This document shows positions 26,444 to 34,256 of a stretch of DNA of 38,866 bases, piece after piece. Origin of the DNA: Spirochaetaceae bacterium (GTDB lineage: Bacteria > Spirochaetota > Spirochaetia > Treponematales > Breznakiellaceae); contig JAITHJ010000040.1 of assembly GCA_031280035.1 (NCBI GenBank), forward strand, positions 1-38,866, in the 5' to 3' direction. The translations under genes were made by a program, and so were the position numbers. Every line of letters begins with the position of its first letter. Positions within the stretch are counted from its first letter, which is position 1. Below the pieces are notes generated by a model. That model did not search any database, was not told the DNA's origin, and saw only the letters and a program-made list of their open reading frames with translations.

Positions 26444-27097
26444 ATGGCAAATGGAAAAGATTGGATTCCGAGGAGTGAAGAGAAACTCGTTGAGATGATG
26501 GCCTTCTGGCAGAAAAAACTCGCCGATAAACAGGCGCAGACGCTCTACGAGTGGCCGGAGATCGCCTGTACGGCGCTCATCGCGGCGATTTCGTACTATT
26601 TGGACGCCCGCGCAGCGTATACCGCCGCCCCTACCACGGCGAACCGCGTCGAACGGGACGATTTGAAAAACGCCGCGATCGACGCGGTGCGCAAATTCGC
26701 CCGCGAGCGCATACGAAACAACCCGCTGATGAACGACGGCCAGAAAAAACAGATGGGAATCACCGTGCAGGACAACGAACCCTCCCCGATACCCGTGCCG
26801 GAAACCGGCCCTGAAAGCGAAGCGATGATTAGCGCCCGCGAACCGGGCGTGGTAAAGGTGAAGTACCTCGGCGCGAAGCCCTACGGCGTTGACCGGATAG
26901 AGATTGCGTGGCTCGTTTCACACACCGCCGTCGACAGCCCCGACCAGCTTACCAGCAACCAGACCTTCCCGCGCAATCCGTGGGAGCATACGTTCGGCCA
27001 CGACGAGCGCGGCATGAAGATGTACTATTCTCTGCGCTATTTGACCAAGACCGGCGCAAGCCATTGGTCGGACGTGCGCGAGGTTGTCATCCCCTGA
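26444..27097 (+). CDS. conserved-looking hypothetical protein (218 aa)
   Basis: ATG 26444 with AAGGAG RBS; amphipathic helical N-terminal half, beta-rich C-terminal half (WEHTFGHDERGMKMYYSLRYLTKTGASHWSD). Confidence 0.75.
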   Translation: MANGKDWIPRSEEKLVEMMAFWQKKLADKQAQTLYEWPEIACTALIAAISYYLDARAAYTAAPTTANRVERDDLKNAAIDAVRKFARERIRNNPLMNDGQKKQMGITVQDNEPSPIPVPETGPESEAMISAREPGVVKVKYLGAKPYGVDRIEIAWLVSHTAVDSPDQLTSNQTFPRNPWEHTFGHDERGMKMYYSLRYLTKTGASHWSDVREVVIP

Positions 27098-27157
27098 TCG
27101 CGCAAGGCCGCCCTTTGCGTATTGAAGTCTTTTGAATCGCGGGGTATACTCGCCTTT

Positions 27158-28186
27158 ATGACTACCAATGACGCATACGGCGCGGGCGCCGCCGCCGCCG
27201 GCGCGGATTGTGCCGCCGCCGGCGCGAAAACAGGCGCGGTTTTCCTCTCCGTTGTCGTCCCCTGCTTCAATGAAGAGGCGGCGATAAGGCTGTTTTACGC
27301 CCGCTGCGCGGAAATTCTTCCCGAAATGAAGATACCCTGCGCGCGGGGGGGGGGGGGAGTGAGTTTTGAGCTCGTGTTTGTCGATGACGGCTCGAAGGAC
27401 GGCACGCTGGAAGTTCTGCGCGGCCTTGCGCGCGCCGATGAGCGCGTTCATTACCTGTCGTTCTCGCGCAATTTCGGCAAAGAGGCGGCGATGCTCGCCG
27501 GATTGAGGGCCGCCGCCGGCGATTATACGGCCGTTATGGACGTTGACGGGCAGGATCCGGTGGATCTCGTCCCCGAAATGCTCGCCGTTGTCGCCGCCAA
27601 AGACGCCGACTGCGCCGCCACGCGGCGGGTTGACCGCGCCGGAGAGCCGCCGGTGCGCTCGTTCTTCGCCCGCCGCTTCTACGCGCTGATGGCGAAGATC
27701 ACCGACATCGACATTGTTGACGGCGCGCGGGATTTCCGCCTGATGAGCAGAAAATACCGGGACGCCGTTCTCTCGCTGCCCGAGCGCGGGCGGTTTTCTA
27801 AGGGGATTTTCCCCTGGGTCGGCTTCAAGACGCGGTGGTTTGAATACGAAAATATCGAACGCGCCGCCGGCGATACAAAATGGTCGTTCAAAAAACTGTT
27901 TTTGTACTCGCTGGACGGCATTATCGCGTTCTCCGCCAAGCCGCTCGCGTTCGCCGCCGTCTGCGGCTTCGCAATGTGCGCCGCCGCGCTCGTGTTTATG
28001 GGCGTGATTATTGTACGAAAATTCATGTACCGGCTCCCCGACTCAGGCTGGTCGTCGATTATGTGCGCCGTGATTTTTACCGGCGGCGTTCAGCTTGTCG
28101 CAACGGGTATTCTGGGGCAGTACCTCGTGAAAATATACGCCGAAGTAAAACAGCGCCCCCACTACGTAATACAGGAGGCGCGGTAA
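27158..28186 (+). CDS. GtrB/DPM1-like family 2 glycosyltransferase with two C-terminal TMs
   Basis: LSVVVPCFNEEAAI, FELVFVDDGSKDGTLEVL, MDVDGQDPVDLV, DFRLMSRKY; internal G13 tract in frame. Confidence 0.9.
   Translation: MTTNDAYGAGAAAAGADCAAAGAKTGAVFLSVVVPCFNEEAAIRLFYARCAEILPEMKIPCARGGGGVSFELVFVDDGSKDGTLEVLRGLARADERVHYLSFSRNFGKEAAMLAGLRAAAGDYTAVMDVDGQDPVDLVPEMLAVVAAKDADCAATRRVDRAGEPPVRSFFARRFYALMAKITDIDIVDGARDFRLMSRKYRDAVLSLPERGRFSKGIFPWVGFKTRWFEYENIERAAGDTKWSFKKLFLYSLDGIIAFSAKPLAFAAVCGFAMCAAALVFMGVIIVRKFMYRLPDSGWSSIMCAVIFTGGVQLVATGILGQYLVKIYAEVKQRPHYVIQEAR
27345..27357 (+). repeat. poly-G tract, 13 G, intragenic (in frame)
   Basis: tgcgc-GGGGGGGGGGGGG-agtgag, encodes CARGGGGVSF. Confidence 0.95.
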
Positions 28187-28924
28187 ATGGATTTGCGCGA
28201 AAGCATGCTTGAGAATAAACGCCACCCGTGGGAATTATCACGGGCGGATTGTCTCTTTAACATCGTCAAGAAACATCATTTGAATACCGCCGCCGATATC
28301 GGAGCCGGCGACGGATTCTTTATTAAGAAGCTTGCCTCCGTTATTGCCGGCGGCCTCTACGCCGTTGACGCAGGCTACGCCGAAAAAGAAACATTTTCCG
28401 GCGGCATTCATTATAAAAATGATATTTCCCTCCTGCCCGAGCCTGCGGGGGGGGGGGGGAGCGGAATAATTCTCATGGATGTTCTTGAACATGTTGAAGA
28501 CGATGCGGCGTTTCTTGATAAAATCCTTGAGAAAACCCCCGAAGACGGCTTGATTATCATTACCGTTCCGGCGTTTCAGTTTTTGTTTTCCGCCCATGAC
28601 CTGTTTTTGAAGCATTACCGCAGATACAATAGAAAAACACTGCGCGCTTTGCTGGCCCGCCGTGTGCATATAGAAAAATGCCATTACTTTTACGCAAGCC
28701 TCTTTCTGGCGCGGGCCGCCGGATTCTTTATAAAACGAAAACAGCTTTCAGGTATCGGAACGTGGCGTTTTTCAGAAACAAGCGTTGTAACGCGGTTTAT
28801 TCGCGCTGTTCTGAATTTCGATTTCTATCTGTGCGCCTTTCTCGCGCGGTTTCACTTCTATCCGCCCGGTCTGTCATTGCTTGCCGTATGCCGGAAGACA
28901 CGCGAAAACCGACATTCAAGATAA
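28187..28924 (+). CDS. class I SAM-dependent methyltransferase
   Basis: NTAADIGAGDGFFIKKLA motif I, IILMDVLEHVEDDAAFLDKI; ATG directly after the GT2 stop. Confidence 0.88.
   Translation: MDLRESMLENKRHPWELSRADCLFNIVKKHHLNTAADIGAGDGFFIKKLASVIAGGLYAVDAGYAEKETFSGGIHYKNDISLLPEPAGGGGSGIILMDVLEHVEDDAAFLDKILEKTPEDGLIIITVPAFQFLFSAHDLFLKHYRRYNRKTLRALLARRVHIEKCHYFYASLFLARAAGFFIKRKQLSGIGTWRFSETSVVTRFIRAVLNFDFYLCAFLARFHFYPPGLSLLAVCRKTRENRHSR
28447..28459 (+). repeat. poly-G tract, 13 G, intragenic (in frame)
   Basis: cctgc-GGGGGGGGGGGGG-agcgg, encodes EPAGGGGSG. Confidence 0.95.
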
Positions 28925-28942
28925 TTATAAGGAGACAAACCT

Positions 28943-30688
28943 ATGTTTTTCAATCGTACTATTACAAGCCGCGCCGGTGATTTTTTCAACCGCATCCGTC
29001 CGCCTGTGATACGCAGGGATAAACGGATTATCGCGCTGTTTGTGTTGTTTTTTTGCGGCTGCGCCGCGGTAACGCCCTCTTTTATGCGCGCGTTTATCAT
29101 TGAACTGGCCGAGCGCTTTGTGGTACACAGAAAGCTGACCGCGCCGGTTTGGATGGAATTTTTGCTGCAGGCGTCAATAAAAAGTGTAGCGCTGTCTGTT
29201 CCGGCTCTTTTAGGATACCTTTTTATCGACCTTAAAAAAGGTCTTGAAAAACAGCCGGCGGCGGATTTTTACCGCAGGGCGTTTATAAAGCCGGTTTCCG
29301 GTATGTTTGTACTGTACGCGCTGGGAATGACGAGTATTATCCGCGCTGATTTTCTGTACGGATACGATGATATATTGAGGGCGCTTAGTATAAGGGGGCG
29401 CGAATGGGATTTCAGCCGGCACGTTACCAATTCTCTTGCGGTGATTCTTCATGCGGATACCCGCCCCGCCGATATATCGCCGCTGCCGCAGCTGCTCGCC
29501 GCGCTGTTTCTTGCCGCCGCCGGCGTCCTGCTCGTTTACGCCGTATCCGGCGGCAGAATAACCAAAACCGCCTGCTTTGTAAGTTTATCCGCAGGCCTCT
29601 CCCCGCTCTTTCTTGAATGTCTTGCCTTTAAATTCGATGCGCCCTATATGGCGCTGTCAATTCTTGTCAGCGTTGTTCCGTTCTTATTCGTTAGGGATTT
29701 TGTGGTTTTTTCATTCGTTTCGTTCGTTTCGCTCCTCGTTATGACTATGACGTACCAGAGTTCTTCGGGCATCTATATTATCGTCGTGATTGTTTTGTGC
29801 CTGAAGGCTTGGAACGAACGGAGCGAAACCGGTAAACGGATACTTTGTTTTGCGGGAGTTTCCGCATTGTCGTATTCGCTCGCTTTGGTCTATTTTCGCG
29901 TGTTTTTTATGGAGTCGTTTACAAGACAGAATATAACGACGGATGTTTTTTCTGCCGGCCGCTTGTTTTCCGGCGTTCTGGACAATGCCGTTGTGTATAT
30001 GCGGACTGTAAATAACGACTACGCTTTAGTATGGAAAATTCTGACGATTCTTGTCTGCGTAATGTTTTTGGTAAAAACAGCGGTTTCAACAAAAAGAAAT
30101 AAGGCCGCCGCGCTTGCCGTTTCTCTGGCGGCGCTCACCGCAATGTGCGTCCTTTCCTGCGGCGTTTATTTGGTTTTATCAGGAATGAACTTCTACCGGC
30201 CACGTTACCTGTATGGATTCGGCGTGTTCATTGCCATAGCGGGAATTCATGCCGTTCATGGGGAGGGGGTAATTGGAAAGATAACGGCCGTTCCCGCCGT
30301 TTTATTAAGCTGGTGTTTTGTGGTATTTTCGTTTTTATACGGCAATATGCTTTCCGATCAAAGAAAATACAGTGATTTTAGAGCCGGTATTTTGGTACAT
30401 GATTTGTCGGTGTTGTTTCCCCAAAGAACGGGTGAAAAGATAAAAATAGAAGGCGGCGAGGGCCTTGCTCCGTCTATTCAAAATAGAGTGGCGCGCTATC
30501 CGATACTGCCCAAACTTATTATGACGCGCATCGTGCCGTCGTACAGTGTTCATTATCTAAAAGGTTATTACAACTTCGACCTGCAAGACGATGAACAGAT
30601 AGAAGACGCCGGTTTGGATACCATGCTCGATTCATACTATCACACAATAAAAAGCGACGGAAACCGTATCGTAGTGATACTAAAATAA
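28943..30688 (+). CDS. GtrII-like polytopic glucosyltransferase
   Basis: About 12 TMs, FLYGYDDILRALSIRGREWDFSRHVTNSLAVIL and SPLPQLLAALFLA pattern resembling GtrII (PF14264-type). Confidence 0.7.
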   Translation: MFFNRTITSRAGDFFNRIRPPVIRRDKRIIALFVLFFCGCAAVTPSFMRAFIIELAERFVVHRKLTAPVWMEFLLQASIKSVALSVPALLGYLFIDLKKGLEKQPAADFYRRAFIKPVSGMFVLYALGMTSIIRADFLYGYDDILRALSIRGREWDFSRHVTNSLAVILHADTRPADISPLPQLLAALFLAAAGVLLVYAVSGGRITKTACFVSLSAGLSPLFLECLAFKFDAPYMALSILVSVVPFLFVRDFVVFSFVSFVSLLVMTMTYQSSSGIYIIVVIVLCLKAWNERSETGKRILCFAGVSALSYSLALVYFRVFFMESFTRQNITTDVFSAGRLFSGVLDNAVVYMRTVNNDYALVWKILTILVCVMFLVKTAVSTKRNKAAALAVSLAALTAMCVLSCGVYLVLSGMNFYRPRYLYGFGVFIAIAGIHAVHGEGVIGKITAVPAVLLSWCFVVFSFLYGNMLSDQRKYSDFRAGILVHDLSVLFPQRTGEKIKIEGGEGLAPSIQNRVARYPILPKLIMTRIVPSYSVHYLKGYYNFDLQDDEQIEDAGLDTMLDSYYHTIKSDGNRIVVILK

Positions 30689-30762
30689 CTCTTTTCTTGA
30701 TGTCCGATTGAGATAGGCGCGCTGTCTTTTCACTGATGATATTTTTAGCGTATCATTTACTA

Positions 30763-31323
30763 ATGATTGAATTAGTTAATTCTTTTGAAGAAGATCTTAA
30801 CGCCGCTGTTGAGTATCACGGGCATTTGTGCGCGGGACAGATTATAGGCGTGCGAATGGCGCGGCTTGGTTGCGCGGAACTTGGAATCGCCGCGCCCCGT
30901 TCATACCGTGATTTGTTCGTGTTTGTTGAGGTTGATCGCTGCCTTGCCGACGCTGTAAGCGTGGTTACAGGATGTAAAATCGGAAGGCGGCGTTTAAAAT
31001 TCGTTGATTACGGTAAAAGCGCCGCCGTATTTGCAGATAACGCGGCAGGCGCCGCCGTTCGTATTTCCAGCAAGCGCTGGATAAAAGTTCCAGAGAATGA
31101 AGAACCACTTGATTATTTTAACATCATATCGGATGCGGAGCTGTTTCGTGTTGAACAGGTAAAAATTGGCATTCCGCCGGAAAATCTTCCCGGCCCGCCT
31201 GTAGAAAAAGTTTTATGTTCACTATGCGGCGAGTATATTACGGATAAAAGACATATATTAAAAGAAGGAAAAGCGTTTTGCAAAGCGTGCGTATATGGCT
31301 CATATTACACTATTACAGCATGA
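30763..31323 (+). CDS. FmdE-family protein with C-terminal Cys zinc-ribbon
   Basis: VEYHGHLCAGQIIGVRMARLG, CLADAVSVVTGCKIGRRRLKFVDYGKSAAVF; LCSLCGEYITDKRHILKEGKAFCKACV. Confidence 0.8.
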   Translation: MIELVNSFEEDLNAAVEYHGHLCAGQIIGVRMARLGCAELGIAAPRSYRDLFVFVEVDRCLADAVSVVTGCKIGRRRLKFVDYGKSAAVFADNAAGAAVRISSKRWIKVPENEEPLDYFNIISDAELFRVEQVKIGIPPENLPGPPVEKVLCSLCGEYITDKRHILKEGKAFCKACVYGSYYTITA

Positions 31324-31987
31324 TTATTGTAATGAACGCTTCCAGCGCGCCTATCATAAATCCAAGCATAGCACCAAAAATGTTTATCCATTTAAGCTGA
31401 CCTGATAGTATATTAAGTATGAGGCGCTCAACGTTGATCATATCCATAGAGTCTATGCGGCTGCGTACTGTTCTCTTTATATCAAGCGATTCGGTTATAT
31501 GCGGTATTTCTTTAAGTACATGATCGTACAGTTCATCAATATGTTTTTCTGATAAAATATATTTCTTTAACGATTCGAGCATCGCTTTTGACACGGTATT
31601 TCTTATATTTTCCAGAGAATCCGTAAAGAACGAAAAAATATTTTTACCGGCAAAGGCCGTTTGATCAAATTTGAGCATATAATGCTCTAGAATATTTTCA
31701 GTAATATGCAAGAGCGTTTCTTTGAATTTGTTCTTGAATTCCGGCGTCTTACAACGCTCCATTATTGTATCCGGCGAAAGCAGCTCACGTTCAACCATAC
31801 AGGCGATGCTTTCTGAAAGTTCATGCCTATTACGCGGAATTAATCCCGGAGTAAACGGTATATGCATTTTAAATATATGCAATTCTTTTAGCGGACGAAA
31901 AAGCATTTTAACTGCGATAAAATTCGTTACATATCCTATTGCCGCGCCGGCTATCGGCGTTACAATACAAATAAATAATACTTTCAT
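31313..31987 (-). CDS. DUF445 (YheB-like) membrane protein
   Basis: GAAIGYVTNFIAVKMLFRPLKE...FTPGLIPRNRHELSESIACMVERELL. Confidence 0.85.
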   Translation of the reverse strand: MKVLFICIVTPIAGAAIGYVTNFIAVKMLFRPLKELHIFKMHIPFTPGLIPRNRHELSESIACMVERELLSPDTIMERCKTPEFKNKFKETLLHITENILEHYMLKFDQTAFAGKNIFSFFTDSLENIRNTVSKAMLESLKKYILSEKHIDELYDHVLKEIPHITESLDIKRTVRSRIDSMDMINVERLILNILSGQLKWINIFGAMLGFMIGALEAFITIIML

Positions 31988-31992
31988 TGATT

Positions 31993-32358
31993 TTACTTGT
32001 TAGCGAATTTGCTGGACGCTGTTTGCGCTTGTATTAGAGTATCGTATACTTCCAATTCTTTTTCACGAATCCATCCTGAATAGGTTCCGCGTACGAACAG
32101 CCAGCTTTCGGTTTTGTTTTCCTGTATAACAGGCCATCTTTCAATTATTTCAACGACTGATCCTTTACGCAGAAGGCCGATGGATTTTTTGTCTTCCCCA
32201 CGCATATCATAAAGACGTGAATAACCCGAAGTAATAAGTCCATATCCGATTACGCTTCTTGAAAGCGGCGGCGTTGGCGCCAGTATTATCATATCTTGTG
32301 GTTTTTTGTTACAAGACATACATAAAGAACAAATAACTATAGCGAATAAAAATTTCAT
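31993..32358 (-). CDS. putative SH3-like lipoprotein
   Basis: Lipobox-like ICSLCMSC; YDMRGEDKKSIGLLRKGSVVEIIERW...WLFVRGTYSGWIREKELEVY SH3b-like. Confidence 0.65.
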   Translation of the reverse strand: MKFLFAIVICSLCMSCNKKPQDMIILAPTPPLSRSVIGYGLITSGYSRLYDMRGEDKKSIGLLRKGSVVEIIERWPVIQENKTESWLFVRGTYSGWIREKELEVYDTLIQAQTASSKFANK

Positions 32359-32747
32359 GAGTCAGCCAAAACGGGTTCTATGAAGGGAATAAGCGATAAA
32401 TCCGATGGTATAAAATCGAGGTTTTTTATTTCCTCCAAACTTGCCCACTTCCATTCAGTATGCTCCGTTAAATTAAGATATTCATCGTCTAGATAAATTT
32501 TGTATGCGTATAAAATACGTTTTATTCCTTTATGAGTAAAGCTGGATTCACCAAGCAGTTTATCCGGCGTTATCTTAACTCCGAATTCCTCAAAAAATTC
32601 GCGTACAAGAGATTCCTCACAGCTTTCGCCGGATTCAGCTTTGCCTCCGGGAAATTCCCACTTGCCGCCCATATCGCCGCCTTCAACGCGGCGCGCTATA
32701 AAAATCTTGCCGTTTTTTACGGCTATTCCCGCAATAGATATATTCAT
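32355..32747 (-). CDS. NUDIX hydrolase, MutT-like
   Basis: GGKAESGESCEESLVREFFEEFGV Nudix box. Confidence 0.9.
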   Translation of the reverse strand: MNISIAGIAVKNGKIFIARRVEGGDMGGKWEFPGGKAESGESCEESLVREFFEEFGVKITPDKLLGESSFTHKGIKRILYAYKIYLDDEYLNLTEHTEWKWASLEEIKNLDFIPSDLSLIPFIEPVLADS

Positions 32748-32748
32748 C

Positions 32749-33135
32749 CTAAATAAACATCACCTTAGGAAATAAGAAATGCAGAATTCCGGCAATAATA
32801 CAGCCCAAACCTATAGTTTTCCGGTGAACGGACAAAAACAGCCCCGCGACACGGGGAATATTTTCCTGTTCAGATGGAATTTTGTTAAAATGTTCGTAAA
32901 TCAGAGCAATTCCTGAGGCGAGTCCCGCAAGAGCCGGGATAAGATCGCCTGCTGGAACATCACTTTCAACCGGAGAAATCAGCGTTAGAAGCGCGATGAT
33001 CGCCGTAACTATACCCAGCGAAAACCGGTATGCCCCGTCAAGAAGCATCTGTTTGGCCTCATTGTCTTTGTCCAAGACAAGAACCAACCCTGATGCTATA
33101 TTACAAAATACCGATAAAAAATAAAGCTGTAACAT
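32749..33135 (-). CDS. hypothetical integral membrane protein
   Basis: 128 aa, about 4 TMs, tight spacing to mutT-like gene. Confidence 0.65.
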   Translation of the reverse strand: MLQLYFLSVFCNIASGLVLVLDKDNEAKQMLLDGAYRFSLGIVTAIIALLTLISPVESDVPAGDLIPALAGLASGIALIYEHFNKIPSEQENIPRVAGLFLSVHRKTIGLGCIIAGILHFLFPKVMFI

Positions 33136-33275
33136 TTTTCTATTTTAGCGGGAAACAGCGTGTCATGGAAAGGGGGGAAGACAGGTTTTAAACAGCGCAG
33201 ATAAACGGTAAAAAAATATAAGTTTTTCTTTCTTTTGCCGATATAAAGAATAACCCTATAGGCGGCGGGATGAGC

Positions 33276-34256
33276 ATGAAAAAATATTTTTTGTTTTTAT
33301 TTTGTTTTATTGGTTTTTCTTTATATTGCTTTGCGCAAGACAGCGGCGTTTCAGTTGTTATCCGTTTTTACGATAAAAAAGTTTATTATGCGGAAAATGA
33401 TCCTATTTTTATTCTTGTAACGATAGCGAACAGTTCGCCGTCTGTTTACAGATTCAGAATATCTGATGACCGCGCTTTTTTTGTAGATTTTGATGCGCGG
33501 ACTCCGGCAAACCGGCCGCTCGAACAGGCGGATGTTCTTGAGCGCCGCCGCAGTACTTCAAGTCAAATTTTTTACCGTGATGTCAGTCTTGAAGCGGGTG
33601 AGTCGTTTTCGTTTATTGAAAATCTGCGCGACTATGTAAAAATAAACACGCCGGGCAGTTTTATTGTACAGGCAAAGGTATATCCTGAGCTTCTCGATAT
33701 AGCAAAACGTCAAACGGTAAGCCTTGGTCTGAATTCTGGTGGTAATATGATGTCGAATCGACTGCCGCTGCAGATCAAGCCAAAGGCCGTCATTGGAGCC
33801 GATGGACTGGCGGTTGCGCTTGATGTTGAAACAGGCGCAATAATCGCGCGTGAAAAAATTTCTCCGGATCAGATTGTAACGTGGACTTTACGGGCAAGAC
33901 AAAAATCGGAATGGGAGAAATTTTTTCTGTATTTTGATATTGAAAAAATGCTTATGCGAAGCGGATCGCGGCAAAGGCAGTGGCGCGCTGAGTCAGAGGA
34001 AGGACGCCAGCGCATGGTAGCGACTTACCGTACTGAATTGCAGAAGTCTTTAACCGACAGCGATCTGTCAGCTATTCCAATGTATTTTGAAATTGAAAAT
34101 ACAAATTATAATATGGAAGAAGGAAAAGTTATCGCATTGGAAAAATTTAAGACCGGCGATTATATAGAACGCAAGCGATATACTTATTACTTGGAAAAGA
34201 AAGATGATTATTGGACGATAATTGATTATACAGTTATGAATCTTGGCACAGAGTGA
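33276..34256 (+). CDS. secreted hypothetical protein
   Basis: Signal peptide MKKYFLFLFCFIGFSLYCFAQ; beta-sandwich-like N-terminal domain (KVYYAENDPIFILVTIANSSPSVYRFRISD). Confidence 0.7.
   Translation: MKKYFLFLFCFIGFSLYCFAQDSGVSVVIRFYDKKVYYAENDPIFILVTIANSSPSVYRFRISDDRAFFVDFDARTPANRPLEQADVLERRRSTSSQIFYRDVSLEAGESFSFIENLRDYVKINTPGSFIVQAKVYPELLDIAKRQTVSLGLNSGGNMMSNRLPLQIKPKAVIGADGLAVALDVETGAIIAREKISPDQIVTWTLRARQKSEWEKFFLYFDIEKMLMRSGSRQRQWRAESEEGRQRMVATYRTELQKSLTDSDLSAIPMYFEIENTNYNMEEGKVIALEKFKTGDYIERKRYTYYLEKKDDYWTIIDYTVMNLGTE

Noticed and set aside
30262-30269. GGGGAGGGGG run in the GtrII-like gene as a sixth switch
   Set aside because: Interrupted by A and short; not comparable to the 9-13 nt pure tracts.
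33171-33176. G6 run upstream of the 33276 gene
   Set aside because: Too short to expect high-frequency slippage and not in a glycan-gene context.
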